NCBI GenBank assembly: GCA_963693315.1
Contig: OY856187.1
Span: 79,620,796 to 79,684,795 of the forward strand
DNA length: 64,000 bases
Origin: Diogma glabrata
Lineage: Eukaryota; Arthropoda; Insecta; Diptera; Cylindrotomidae
Direction of reading: 5' to 3'
Under the pieces are notes generated by a model, which saw nothing but the letters and a program-made list of their open reading frames with translations, was not told the DNA's origin and did no database searches. Below are positions 43,278-55,239 of this stretch, one piece after another. The position numbers and the translations under genes are program-made. The stretch's first letter is position 1, and the number at the start of each line of letters is the position of its first letter.

Positions 43278-44020
43278 ATGCTATTTAAAAGTTGGACGAT
43301 GAAAATTTTCCATCTTGGAAAATTCAGATGCGTTCCGTGCTCATCCACAACGACATGTGAAAGTATACTAAAGATACATCCAATCCCAGCGGAAAAGATT
43401 GGGATACGAATGATGCTAAAGCGAGCCACCGTCACGCTTTGCTTGAAGCCGTCACAATTATGCAATATATCCGAATGCGAAACTACAAAATTAAAATGGA
43501 AGATGGAACAAAAATGACAGAGTTCCTGAAGACATTGTTTGATCTTGTTGGACGAATTAAGACTTTCGATGAAGATCTTTCTGAGGGGCTTCTAGCTAGT
43601 ATTCTGTTGAACGCTTTACCGAAAAGCTACGAAAATTTCAAAGTTGCAATTATAACGCAGGAGAAAATTCGACCATTGGATTCGATTACGAATAAGTTGA
43701 TTGAGGAATCAATAAGGAGGAACTTTGAGATTTCGAAGAACGAAAGGGTTTTTTTACCAGAAACGTGAAAATTCTTCGAAAGAAAATCAGAAAAAACCAC
43801 TGAAATGTTTCAAGTGTCATAAAACAGGACATTTTTCCAAAAATTGTCCGTCAAACGAGAAGAAGAAAGCAACAGAATCTCGAAACAAGACATCTTTCGG
43901 ATTGTTCTGCGCATTGAAACAGAATATGGACAACACCTGGATATTCGATAGTGACGCTACGTGCCATATATGCTGCAAAAAAGGAGATGTTTTCTGAAAT
44001 TAATCTAATCTCGGACAAAT
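43278..44020 (+). pseudogene. Copia gag and protease part
   Basis: A gag capsid-like segment (MTEFLKTLFDLVGRIKTFDE, LLNALPKSYENFK) is followed after a frameshift by the zinc knuckle CFKCHKTGHFSKNC at about 43808, then the protease active-site region WIFDSDATCHICC near 43940, where DSD replaces the usual DSG. Frameshifts near 43440 and 43750, and a stop at 43995-43997. Confidence 0.85.
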
Positions 44021-44194
44021 TGACATTGGCGGATGGCAGTTCCATGTAAGCTGAAGGAATAGGAAGAGTCATTCTTGAAACGGAATATGGAAGTATTGAG
44101 TTGAAGAATGTCCATTACATCCCGGATGTGAAGTTGCATTTCCTATCGATGCCTAAAGTGATTGCAGGTGGATTGAAGGTCCACACTGGACCGA

Positions 44195-45180
44195 ATGGAT
44201 TTGAGAAGAAATGATGAAAAATTGATTCGCAGAGGTTTTAGAGAAGACGATTTGTACGTATACAAAGTAAAGAAACAAATCTTGGCAGCTGTCAGAGGTC
44301 GATCTGATCTACGAAAATGGTATGATAAGTACGGGCATCTAAATGTTAGAAGCTTAAAAGATTTGGGGAACAAAAATATGGTCGATGGCTTGGCTTTTGC
44401 GGATCCCAGTTCTGATTTTCAGTGTGAAATTGGCATGAAGGGAAAGATTGTTCAAAAACCATTTCCAAAAGAAAGTAAATCAAGAAGTACGGAGTTGTTG
44501 GAGGATGTCAATGAGAACAGTGTCTTCTGATGGATCGAAGTACTTTCTTCAAACAACTGATGATTACTCACGTATGAAGTTCGTGTATTTTTTGAAGCTC
44601 TCGAAAAGTTCAAAGTTTTCCAGTCTTTTGCCGAAAATCTTTGTTGCAAGCGTAAAAGCGATTAGAACTAACAATGGCGTTGAGTTTTGGAATGAAGATT
44701 TCACAAAGCATCTTAAAAATGTTGGCATCCGGCGAGAGCTTACCATTCCCAATACTGCACAACAGAACGGAGTTGCTGAGCGAGGGAATAGAACGACATT
44801 AACGGCGAAAGCAATCAACAGAGCAGTCTACCTAAGAAATAGAAGTCCAACAAGATTCTTGGAGACAAGAAGCCTCACGAAATATGGTTTGGAGGGAAGC
44901 CAGTTGTCACGGATTTGAGTTGGTTCACGAGTTGTTTCAATGGACAAGAAGCCAGGCCACGGAAAATTTGAAGCCAGAGGTGTTGAAAATATTTTTGTTG
45001 GGTACGATCAGCGATCTAAGGACTATAGATGTTTTAATCTGCAGAACAAGACGATCAACATTAGCCGCGATGTGAAGTTTATTGAAAATTCATTCTCACA
45101 GCATAAAGGTGAGAAATTGAATGAACCTGAACTAATATTTTTTTCCATTAACAGTCAAAGCTCAAAATGCTGAGTTGGTG
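44195..45180 (+). pseudogene. Copia pre-integrase and integrase core remnants
   Basis: The pre-integrase zinc region includes WYDKYGHLNVRSLKDLGNK near 44320. The integrase core follows with TTDDYSRMKFVYFLK near 44560, VKAIRTNNGVEFWN near 44655 and QQNGVAERGNRTT near 44765. The usual DNGxE motif reads NNGVE, so the second catalytic aspartate is replaced by asparagine. Frame breaks near 44520 and 44920. Confidence 0.85.
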
Positions 45181-46998
45181 CAGACAATTTCTTCGGATGG
45201 AGAAGAGGAGTATGAGAGCGAAGATGATGACGTTCCACAAAATGCGCAATGTCTACAACAAGTAATTCGAAATACTCCGACGCCAGAGGTTAGTCAAAGA
45301 CCGGTACGAACGAAGCAGGTTTCTGACAGATATGGAGAGTTTGTAGCTGCTGTAAACAAATCAGTTGCTTACTCTGAATTATCAACACCACAAAATTTCA
45401 AGGAAGCACTAGAACGTGATGACCGTGAGCTATGAAGAAAGGTAATGGCTAAAGAAACTTCACAGTTGGAAGAGAAAGATACCTGGGTTTTGACCGATAA
45501 GCCAAAAGACTACAAGGCTATCAAATGCAAATGGGTCTTTGTGATTAAGCGACACAAGGTAGATAGTAATTGTTATATATATGCAGTTATTGCAAGCAAT
45601 CATAATTAATGCTCCACAATCCGTTTGTAGTTTGCAGTAGCTGTGGAGTTGCAGATGTATGTTCACCAAAGAGATGTGGTTGGTGCATATTTGAATGGAA
45701 CTTCATCATGCGATCTGTATGCAACAACCCGAAGGTTTTGTGAGTGAAGAATATCCCAAAAAGGTGTGTAAACTTGAAACTTCAAAGGTCGCTATATGGA
45801 CTCAAACAATCTGGTCGTGAGCGGAATGAAACGCTGCATAAGGAGTTCGTTCGAATGGGCTTCGAGAGACTCAAAACTGAGAATTGTTTGTATGTAAGAA
45901 ATGATTCGAAGAATAGCATCACAATTTTGGTGGTTTATGTCGATGATATATTGGTAGCTTCGAAGTCTCTGGAAGTTCTTATCTCAGTGAAGAAAGAAAT
46001 CAAGATCAAATTGTGTGGACAAAGGTGCTCTCAATTACTTTCTGGGTATGGAAGTATTGAGAGAGGGAGAGAATGGAGCTTTAAGAGTTACTCAGAAGCA
46101 GTCTATTCGAAAAATGCTGGAGGAATTCAACTTGGAAGATTTAAGAATATGTAGTACACCAATCAATTCTGGCACAATCCTAACAAAGTGCGTGCAGTGT
46201 GATGAAGAATGTAAGAAGGTAAATATTAGTATTTATCAATCATTGATAGGATTTCTTCTATACATTGGGCTGTATAGAAGACCGGATATTCTTCACTCGA
46301 TTTCTAAATTGGCTTAGATGAATTCTAATTCTCACAAGGAGCACTTCACTGCTGCAAAGCACGTTGCTAAGTATTTGATGAACACAATTGACTATGGCAT
46401 TTCGTACGTTAAGCAAGGAGAATCACTTTTCGCTTTCTGCGATGCAGATTGGGCTAGTGAAACACAGAGTAGGCGTTCTTTCACTGGTTACATTTTTTGT
46501 TTAGCTGGTGGTCCAGTTACGTGAGAGAGCAAATTACAGCCTACAATCGCCTTGAGTAGTACCGAAGCAAAATTTATGGCCCTTTGCTTTACTGGGAAGG
46601 AAGCTGTATATCTTCGGAAAATGCTAACAGAAATTGGACTTACACAGTTCATAGATCAACCTACAAAAATGCTTGCGGATAATCTTGGAGCAATCAAACC
46701 TGTTCAAAATGCAGTATATCACAACAGAACAAAACACATCGATATCAAGATTCACTTTTTACGGGAGATTTTCGAGAAAAAATTAAATGATCTTCAATAT
46801 GTTTCATCAAAAGAGAACATGGCGAATATGACGAAAAATCTCAACAAAATCAAACATAGCTTCCATGTCAAGAAGATGAATATTAATAATAGGCGCGTTC
46901 CATTGAAAATCAAACTTACTCAATTTTGCTTTGATCTACTCTACCTTATTTTTCGATTTTATAGATCTTTTATAAACTTGTTTTGGTATTTTTCATAA
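45181..46998 (+). pseudogene. Copia reverse transcriptase and RNase H remnants
   Basis: Acidic spacer to 45320, then the RT: NFKEALERDDREL at 45400, KLQRSLYGLKQSGRERNETL near 45780, VVYVDDILVASKSL near 45930 (catalytic YVDD intact) and ALNYFLGMEVLREG near 46025. RNase H follows: FCDADWASETQSRRSFTGYI near 46440 and STEAKFMALCFTGKEAVYLR near 46556. A stop replaces a codon after VT at 46522-46524 and other breaks occur near 45436, 45600 and 46010. Confidence 0.88.
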
Positions 46999-47299
46999 TA
47001 AAATGGACCAGTGAGATCTAAACATTAGCCCAAAATAAAATATTTTGAGATTAATAAAATTGTGTGGCTATATTTGAAAATTTTTCCAATTTTCGGCGTT
47101 CCATTGGTGATCTACTCAAAAGCTGCTTTGAGCAGCTATTTCGTTCCAAAGGAACGCATGTAATATAATTAATAAGAGAAGAGAGTCAATAATATAATCC
47201 TAGTTGCATTGCTTTTTATGTTCATGTTTTTTGTCTGAAGTTTTTTCATTAATAAAATATTCTTTAATTCAATCGGTTGTTCGATAGTATATTGAATTC

Positions 47300-50160
47300 T
47301 GGACATTTTTTCAAAATCATCCTTATCGAGAAAAATGCTTCATCGCTGGTACCTCGGCCTCGTTGGCAACCACACTGATAGTGTCAAAACTATTGTTCAG
47401 GGCAAGGGTTGCTTTTGGCTAGTCAAATGTATCAAATCGCCTCGATGGTGTTGTTGTTGTTGTAGCGACAGTTTTGGTGCTAATCCTCCGGCTCCATGTC
47501 CAGGTTCAGGAACTCTGCTACTGCCCTTGGGCGGTACCACAAATCTTCCATCGTCAAGTTTGTTTCATTTTCAGGACAATTAAATAGGTGGTCTACATCG
47601 GGTGGCGTGCCCTCACATGCGGGACACTTGTCAATAATTTCAGGATCAATTCTACTCATGTAGTTGTTTAGGATGCGTGACCAACCGGATCTAAGTTGAG
47701 CAAGGATGGATCTAGTGCTACGGGGCAATTGGACTTCTTCGGCAGCGACTTTTGGTGGCTTTCTATTTAGAACACGATTTGGAATATAGTTCTTTATTAC
47801 GTTTTCGACCGTTTTGGTGTGGAGTGTTTTTAAGCCAGTTCTATATGTGGATTCGTCGATGATACCAGTTACCTGGCTCTCTCTGATATCTTGCAGAAAG
47901 CATCTCGCTGTCTTCCTTATGTCTCTCGGTGGTTCTATTGTAGTTAAGATGTCATTGCAAGGATGTTGCTCTTTGTGACAGGCCAACAGATATTGTTTGG
48001 TTAGCATTTCATTATGTTCACGGACCGGCAATATGTTACTTTCCTCGTGTAGGTGATCACGGTGGGCCATCAGGTGACAACCGGTTGCTTATTCCAGTGA
48101 GTGTTGGCAACTTGAGGGGTCCATATGGGTGCAGCATAATTTATAATGGGTCTTCCTATTGCTTTGTACGTTGTTAAGATCGTGTTTTTATCTTTGCCCC
48201 ATGAACTACCCGCTAGTGCTTTCAATGCGTTATTCCTGTTTTTCAGACTTGAGTTTATTAGTTGTGCATGAGCATTAAATTTAAGCAGTGGGTCGAATAT
48301 TACACCCAGCAGTCTCGGATTTTTTACTGTAGGAATAAGTATGTTGTCTATGCAGATGCTAAGTGTTGAATTTACCTACTTCGTCCATGTGGTGAAAAGT
48401 GTAGAGGTGGACTTTTCAGTGGAAAGTTTTAGTTTTCTGGTTTTAAACCAATCATTTAGAGTATTAAGGTAGGTATTCAGTATATTTGTGAGTTGCTGCA
48501 GGTTATTTCCCGTTGCAAGCACTGTGCAGTCGTCTGCATATGATGTGATAGTTATTCCTTCTGGTGGAGTAGACAAACTGCTTAGGTAGAGATTGAACAA
48601 TGACGGTGAGAGAACTCCGCCTTGAGGAACTCCTTGTCTTAGCACTCTCATTTTGGACTTGCTGTTACGGAACTCAACATATGTTTGGTGACCTCTGAGG
48701 TAATTGCACAACCAGCGCTTCATTAAACCTGGCAAGTTAGTATTGAAGATATCATCCAATAGAGCAGCGTGCGATACTGTGTCGAATGCTTTTGACAGGT
48801 CAAGTGCGACTAAAATTGTTCTAGCACATGGTTGTTTTTGATTCAGACCATCACTGATCTGGTTTTGTATTCTGTGTAGCGCGGTGGTTGTACTGTGTGC
48901 TCGCCGGAAGCCATGTTGGTGTGGCGCCAAATTACAGGATCTTGTCAGCTGAGGGAGCAGAAGTGCTTCGATGAGTTTTGCGACCGATGAAAGAATGGAT
49001 ATTGGTCTGTATGACTCTCCCTTTTCTTCCGGTTTTCCTGGTTTCAAAATGGGGCTGATTCTGGCCGTCTTCCAGATATTCGGTATCTGTAGAGTATTTA
49101 GAGATGTATTAAGTGTAGTAGTGAGGAAGTTCAAACCTTTGGGTCCGATGTGTTTGAGCATGATGGCTGAGATGCCGTCGGGTCTTATAGCTTTTGATGG
49201 CTTAATTTTCCTTATTGCATTCTCCACCTCTTCTTCGGAAAATATAATATCCTCCAAGTTGTCTCAACACTGATCTGGCCTCTTTCTCGTGTTTACGCTG
49301 CTTTTCTGTAAACTGAATGTTAAATTTGTTTGCGCATTTCCTGTGGTTGTCAATGGGGATATCGTCGAAGGAGATCATGCAGTTATTTTGTGGTTGTCGA
49401 GGATGAGTTAGGCCCTTAATGACCTTCCAAAGACTTTTACTAGTACCCAGGTTTGATTCTCTCACTAACTCTCTCCATTTGTTTCTTTTATGGTCAGTGA
49501 CCAATTTGTTAATTTGCTTGTTCAGGTCCGGAATTCTGGAGTCGGATGGATCTGCTTTACGGATGTCATCTCTTTTATTAGAAAGCACACACGCTTCATG
49601 TGGAAAGTTTGGTTTTATTTTTTGGATTCTGCCAGCTGGTATGTAGCGAGCTCTTGCCTTATTAAAAATTTCTCTGAATTGTTTTTCCCCAGAGAGGGCG
49701 TCAAGTGGTAAAAATTGCTTACTGAATTCATTTTCGGTAAAATTTGTAAAGTTTTCCCAGTCAGCTTTGTTAAAATTAATATATGTCTTTTTCCTGGAAT
49801 TTATTTGATTTATGGAACGGCTTAAGGTGATTATGATCGGCACGTGGTCTGAACCCAGTGCAATTTCAGTTCTCCATTCTGCAACTGGCATTAGTGACAT
49901 ACTGGCAAGGGAGATATCTGGAGAAGAGTATGAGTTGTTTGTTACCCTTGTCGGTTGTTGTTAGTTGAGGACTCCAAAATTGGAGTCGTCAATTTGATCA
50001 GCAATGCTTTCACCTCGTGGATCAGTGTTTAGATGTGAGTGCCATAGATCATGGTGCGCGTTCACATCTCCGAGAATTAGACAGTCTTTGGTATAAAATA
50101 GATGTCCTATGGACGGTTCATAACCTATATCACAGCTGCTTACTGGTGGAATATAATCGA
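47300..50160 (-). mobile_element. Family B (Jockey-superfamily) non-LTR retrotransposon, copy 2, 5'-truncated, best preserved
   Basis: On the - strand from about 50160: YIPPVSSCDIGYEPS then ILGDVNAHHDLWHSHLNTD (mid endonuclease), SLMPVAEWRTEIALGSDHVP at 49850, a linker, then an RT frame (48376-49257) with SYRPISILSSVAKL, HGFRRAHSTTTALHR, VALDLSKAFDTVSHA, GVPQGGVLSPSLFNLYLS and SYADDCTVLATG (48529-48534 code the two aspartates). The C-terminal frame (47480-48070) ends with a zinc-finger-like CPACEGTPPDVDHLFNC. Only a few frame breaks remain. The first part of the endonuclease is missing. Confidence 0.92.
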
Positions 50161-50625
50161 TGGTGTAATTGGTAAAGTGTCTGCCGTAACAGAATTTGAA
50201 TCAACTTCAGTGTGTATATGAGGAATGTTCGAATCCGGTCCGAAATACGCACAAAAGAAGGCAATGTGACTGATGTCAAACTCAAACGTATGCAAATATG
50301 TCTTGGGATCGATAACTGAGCGTTAATTGTTCAGTCGGTTGGTGTCAGGAATGAGTTAAGTGATCGTTCATGTTTTTTAGAGATTAATTATTTAAATGTT
50401 ATTATTAATTAATGCCTATAAGATCTTATATGGTTTGCAGAGACCGTATAAGGTTACTTTTGAATTCTAGTCTTGCGACACGGTTTGTCCTCCAGATAAT
50501 TTTGCCACCATGTAAATCATTCCAGGTGTTATATCTTCGATATCAGGTACTTTATTACGTATTAGTTTTGACCGTGCCGCATCAAATTCCTCTGGAAGTG
50601 GTTTTCTGGCAGTTCAACTGTTTTA

Positions 50626-50889
50626 TCAGCAGCACAGAACAACGTCGTTGAGTAAATACCAGAATGTATCGCCGTCTTCATTATAGTTTGACTTCTCTAA
50701 TATTTCGGCAATATGGTGTTGATATCTCTTTTCAGTTTCAGGATTCTTAAACGATGAGATGTTAAAGCGTTTGAGTTGATTATATTTTTGAATGCCTGGC
50801 TTTGAAAAATGACCATAAAACCTCAACTTAGCACATACAAACAAGGAAGTGGCCACTTCCAATACATGCTTCTTTAAAGGATCGCACAT
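50626..50889 (-). mobile_element. Family E (RTE-like) endonuclease-to-RT linker fragment
   Basis: The - strand reads VCAKLRFYGHFSKPGIQKYN, NISSFKNPETEKRYQHHIAE and NYNEDGDTFWYLLNDV. RTE-like proteins have this pattern right after the endonuclease (variant of SDHxLVxAKLR, then YNxxxLKxP). Upstream and downstream parts are gone. Confidence 0.65.
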
Positions 50890-50989
50890 CCAGAAGCGGC
50901 GAAAAACATCATGGTACTAGCACGTAATCAATTGGTTTATTTCAAAGTTTTTTAAAGTTATATGTAGAATGTGTCCTCGTCGATGGTTT

Positions 50990-51330
50990 TAGCTTCAGTG
51001 GGTCCATGCACGACGATGAGAGAAATATTTTAGTGTGTTCTGCAGATCCTCTCTTTGATCGGGACGAATTTCATCACGGCTTCTTCACGGAAGACGGAAT
51101 TCTTCTACCAAATTCTTCTCGAGAAGGATACCTACTATCCAGATATTGTTTACCGATTATTGGCTGTCTAATTTCTTGCAAAGCAATGATATCTATTCTA
51201 TAACTCTAAGCCTCTTTTTCTAGACCTTTGAGAACATCAAAAGCGCTCACGCAGCGCACGGTTCACATTCTAATTCGGTAGTTTAGTTTTTTTCACGTCC
51301 AGGTAAAATTATATTTTGTTTGTTCGGTCT
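50990..51330 (-). mobile_element. Family E (RTE-like) endonuclease start
   Basis: The - strand reads RTVRCVSAFDVLKGLEKEA then SYRIDIIALQEIR and REEFGRRIPSSVKK. The leader upstream contains TACCTGGACGTGAAAA (- strand), the same leader seen on the + strand at 42380. Confidence 0.7.
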
Positions 51331-51509
51331 GGTATCCTTTTTGTGGTTACTAATTAAAACAATAATATTTTTCCGGGGGTAAGGATGTTAACTTCAAGCT
51401 CAACTGATTCGGGTTTTCGCCCTTAACACAACCTGAAACAAATTTAGTTATCGGAGGTCACCAACGAGGAGACATTGAGGAGGTATTAAGCACTAGGTTG
51501 TAAGCACCA

Positions 51510-51600
51510 GATTCCGCAGTGGACTGTTGAACGAACATAGGAAGAAACAAACAATTCATGCTTTAGTAAAACACCACCCTGACCCCCTGAAACGTTATAA
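51510..51600 (+). mobile_element. Family E leader fragment
   Basis: Matches 42290-42350 in the same orientation (CAGATTCNG, then GACTG, GAACGAACAT/GAGCAAACGT, ACCACCCTGA). It lies opposite to the endonuclease fragment just before it, so it is a separate copy or an inverted piece. Confidence 0.5.
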
Positions 51601-52094
51601 CCAAATTTGTTGCGATTAACATATGGAAAATTCCATTCCGTGAACAAAACTTTCACCCATCGCGTAGAACAAATTCGAAATTGTTGAATGGTTTTCTGTG
51701 AAATACCATATCGTAGCTTTAAACCCATTTAAAAAAAGAATGAAAAGTAATTAGATACGGGTGGTGTGGTCTTGTCATCAATAATGGTGCTCTAATTATT
51801 TTTCGTCTAGATAGCATAATCTAGGCAAAAGGTTTTTCTGATAGGTTCACTTGTGATGACTGGGCTTCAAGCACTTTGTTTCCTCCCAGCATTGCTCCCA
51901 TGTAGCTCCCTTCAATGCATTATCGACTCTAATTAAAAAAATTGAGTTAAGCCGCATTTTTAGGAAATATCATTTTAGAAATGTCTTCACATTTTGGAAA
52001 CCAAAGCTGTAATATTCCAGCTCGTATTTCAGGAATACCATTTTTCGAACAGAAAATTGTAACTAATGTTTTATGTGCCCTCTGATAAATAAAT

Positions 52095-52231
52095 AATAGT
52101 ACATTGTATATTAAGAGCAGAAAGTACGACATTGCTGCTCGTGCATGAAAATTGCTGGTTGAGGCGTAGCCGAAACCAGCAATCATGTCAGAGCAGCAAT
52201 GTTACTTTCTGCTCAAAGTATACATACTATT
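52095..52231. repeat. 137-bp near-perfect palindrome (hairpin)
   Basis: The left arm (from 52095) and right arm (to 52231) pair almost throughout: AATAGTA, TGTATA, GAGCAGAAAGTA and ACATTGCTGCTC on the left face the same words inverted on the right. Inner arms TTGCTGGTT (52152-52160) and AACCAGCAA close around a GAGGCGTAGCCG centre. Its end is 142 bp before the start codon at 52374. It could be a foldback MITE, or the control region of the following ORF. Confidence 0.9.
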
Positions 52232-52924
52232 TTTTTAACGACTGCTGACAAATGCGATCAAAGTTGCCAAGGAAGCATTTATTTGTTGTTCAAAAAACGT
52301 ATCGGACGTCAAGTTAAAATTTTAAATTTATACATTGTTTGTTTATATCTATTTTTAAATAAAATAGTTTAAAATGAGCTGTAGTGATGAAAGTGATATA
52401 ATTAGCACTTCACCTCATCTAAAAGAAGCAGGCAACAATTTAACTTTCGATTTGTTGCCTGAAAAATCTAAAGTCCGGTATGAAAAAGCTTACCTCTTAT
52501 TTATCAATTGGTGTAAGAACAAAAATACAGGAAATTTTTATTCTGAAGATGTGTTTTTGGCATATTTTGGTGAACTATCGCAGACAAAAAAGTCTTCAAC
52601 AATGTGGTCAAATTATTCAATGTTAAAATCAACATTCATCGTTAAAGAAAATTTGGATATTAGTAAATATAAAAGATTTTTGCCTTTTTTAAAAAAAAAG
52701 TCCTCGGGTTATAGAGCCAAAAAATCAAAAGTGTTTTGGAGAGAAGAAATTAATAAATTTTAATATTATGTCTTTGTCCATTATGTCTTTGGTTTTACTT
52801 GTGTTTTTACTTTCCGTCCATGAGCAGAAAAAATTAAAAAATGCACGCTAAACAGCAAAAGCCAACTTTCTGTTTTAAACTGATAGATAGAAAACATCAT
52901 TTTCTACAACAGTCGTTAAAAAAT
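52229..52924. repeat. Inverted-repeat pair (18 bp) enclosing one ORF
   Basis: ATTTTTTTAACGACTGCTG at 52229-52247 is matched in reverse by CAACAGTCGTTAAAAAAT at 52907-52924, differing by one substitution and one T. The enclosed 0.7 kb holds the 129-codon ORF and little else. The right arm of the palindrome abuts the left repeat. Confidence 0.7.
52374..52763 (+). CDS. Crypton-like tyrosine recombinase N-terminal domain protein, 129 aa, no catalytic domain
   Basis: A complete small ORF with a normal start (MSCSDESDIISTSPHLKEAG) and a TAA end at 52761. Residues about 30-125 form a helical domain: LLPEKSKVRYEKAYLLFINW, FYSEDVFLAYFGELSQTKKS, TMWSNYSMLKSTF, FLPFLKKKSSGYRAKKSK, ending VFWREEINKF. 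This matches, by recall, the SAM-like DNA-binding N-terminal domain of insect proteins related to Crypton tyrosine recombinases, where a catalytic domain follows the FxREEINxF segment. Here the frame stops exactly there. So it is either a truncated transposase or a stand-alone DNA-binding product that could repress or recruit a full recombinase. AT-rich but free of stops. The recognition is from pattern memory and is only moderate. Confidence 0.55.
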   Translation: MSCSDESDIISTSPHLKEAGNNLTFDLLPEKSKVRYEKAYLLFINWCKNKNTGNFYSEDVFLAYFGELSQTKKSSTMWSNYSMLKSTFIVKENLDISKYKRFLPFLKKKSSGYRAKKSKVFWREEINKF

Positions 52925-53590
52925 AAATTTATCATTTGCAATCAGGCCAAGCCGACATAGATTATTTGTTTGAAACTTATTTCGACCAGACAATTGTATT
53001 GTATTGAATGCAAAAAGCTTTACATAATTATCACCATGTATTGTATATACCATCTTGGATGGTCAGGTATTTTATTAATCTCCATCTCCTATCACTAAAA
53101 ATCTGACACAAACAATGAACCGTTCATCGAACCCATCAAAGATCGTCTTTTAATTCTCACACCTGGACACCAAAACACGAGATAATAGTGTTGCTAATCA
53201 ATGGCTTTAATTGTAGTTTAATGAGCGAGAATCAACAATAGTAACTATACCTTCGTCATCACAAGATGTTTTCTTTTAAAGTATGTTACTAATATGGTTG
53301 TGGGTGGAGAATTGTGTCTACTACGATAACGTTAAACTGTTTCATCAATAAATTTAAATTTCAAAAACAAATCTACATCAAGTTTAACAATGCTGATTTA
53401 CGGAATTTTACCCATTTCACTAAAAATCAATTAACAATCATACTACTTTAACGATCATATCGAATAACATACCAAACTCTAGAATAACCGGAACAAAATT
53501 CTAATAAAACTAAAGTCTACATATTGGCCTCAAAAGAGTGAATTTTCTCATACCAATACTAAACATACATTTGAATGAAATAAGAAATTT
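52925..53590. other. Spacer, no gene seen
   Basis: No coding similarity or repeat was recognised. Confidence 0.45.
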
Positions 53591-53594
53591 ATGA

Positions 53595-53990
53595 TACAGG
53601 ATAGGATGCAATTTATTTATTTCCTTTAAGAGATTTATGAACGCTGAATTTAAAATTTTCCGGATTACAGGTATCGGGCATAACACATGAAGGACATTCC
53701 AGAAATAAGAGGCTCTGTTGAAAAAATCACGTTGAATCCCGTTCTGTATTTTTTATTTGAACTGTAAAAGGATTGGCTACAACAGATGCTCTGGTGTAAC
53801 GCGATATGTTTGCTAGTTCTGGTAAAATTGATTTGATCTTTGCGGAAGTTCATTCACTCATAATGTATTTGTAGAAATTGTCAGATCACCAACATTTCTC
53901 TTGTGTTTCAAGGAATCAAGCTCATTAGTGAGAGTTGAGTTGTCAATAAGATTAACAGCTCTACGCAGAACAGAATCAAGGCACCAAGAA
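53595..53990 (-). mobile_element. Family D (CR1-like) non-LTR C-terminal fragment
   Basis: The + strand sequence parallels 37040-37420 (GTTTATGAACG, CTCTGNTGAAAAAATCACG, GGTAAAATTGATTTNATC, CTCATTA). On the - strand it encodes the same C-terminal part. The 3' UTR seen in the other copies is absent here. Confidence 0.75.
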
Positions 53991-55239
53991 AAAACTGCGC
54001 TAATAATCAATCAGTCTTAAACTAAAGCCTATTTCTATTTCATCATCAAGCTTCTACATCTCAACTCTACAATTTATTAGGGGCAGGAAAGGGATCAGTG
54101 TAGTCCCTGATGATTAAGATGTAGTCCCTGATGAGTAAATGTTTTTGATCCTTGAATCTGTTAAAATAAAGGACTAAACATCTTAAACAGTTTTATTTTA
54201 ATTCTACAAAAAATTGTTCACAATTGCTTCCAAAAACCTTAGACTTTTTCAATAAATTTGTAGCTAAAGGAATTCAGAGGTTGAAATACAAATACAATCA
54301 TTCCAAATACCGGAACAATATTTAATGCCAGGTCAATAAATAATCAAAAGTTGAAGTGAATTTACAAAATTTACTGCTCAATTATAGAGCTCGAGAGTTC
54401 AAGCTCGGAAGTTGAGTTCAAGAAAAGATTGAAAGCATGTTCATGTCTGCGAAAATTGTCAACCACAACCACTCTTTGGAAAAATAAATTCTATTGCAGT
54501 CGAATAAGAATTTGTAGCAATACGATAGTCTTATAACACACTGGAGTGAACACTTAGAGCCTTGAATCTTGTTCTGTACCGTTTACCGTCCACTCTTAGC
54601 TATTCTCTCCAGTCTGTTAAATCATTGACAAAATTCAACAATTAAATAAATAATTTGGTAAAGATAATTTAAAAATTTAATTGATTTTCAGTTTAATCTA
54701 ATCGAAATGGTCAAACATAAAGAAAAGCTTAAATCTAACCATAACTAAAAGTATTATGATAATAAATTATCCAATTTTTAATAAAAACGTATTTTAATAT
54801 TGCCGTTTTATAAAACAATAATAATAATAATAATAAATGTATTTATAATTTGTAAATTATTGTTTATAGACGTTCGTTCATTAATGTCGTAAGTATTTGT
54901 ATAAACAAATACAAATACAAATCAAACAATAAAATTTTAATAATTAATCCAATTTTTATCATAGCGTAAATAATCATACGAGACTGGAATATGTATATTG
55001 TTTTTATTTTCTCATATATAAATCATTTCTCTTTTGTTTAACTTTAGGTTAATTTCAGTCATTAAAATTAATAAATATTAAATATTTGAAATAAAATTTA
55101 ACTGAAAAAAAATACAGGAACATTATTTTTATTATAAGAAAATAGATAGATAAGAAATTGAAAATTATTGTTGGGACAAAATCCATTATTCCGAAACAAT
55201 AGAAGCTTGATGTTTTTTGTTTTTTTTACCGTCCAAATT
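53991..55239. other. AT-rich spacer, no gene seen
   Basis: A short direct repeat (GTAGTCCCTGATGA at about 54099 and 54121) and an AAT microsatellite near 54818 are the only structures noted. Confidence 0.45.

Larger units (their letters stand above)
43091..47290 (+). mobile_element. Copia LTR retrotransposon, decayed, with short end repeats and tRNA primer site
   Basis: A repeat of about 105 bp (43091-43197 and 47185-47290; core TAATCCTAGTTGCATTGC) brackets the element. Directly after the left copy, 43198-43211 reads GGTTATAGGCCCAG, the internal initiator-tRNA primer site used by Copia elements. Gene order between them is gag, protease, integrase, RT, RNase H, the Copia order. Several frameshifts and stops make it inactive. 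The repeats are shorter than usual LTRs, so the true left LTR may be truncated. Confidence 0.88.
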
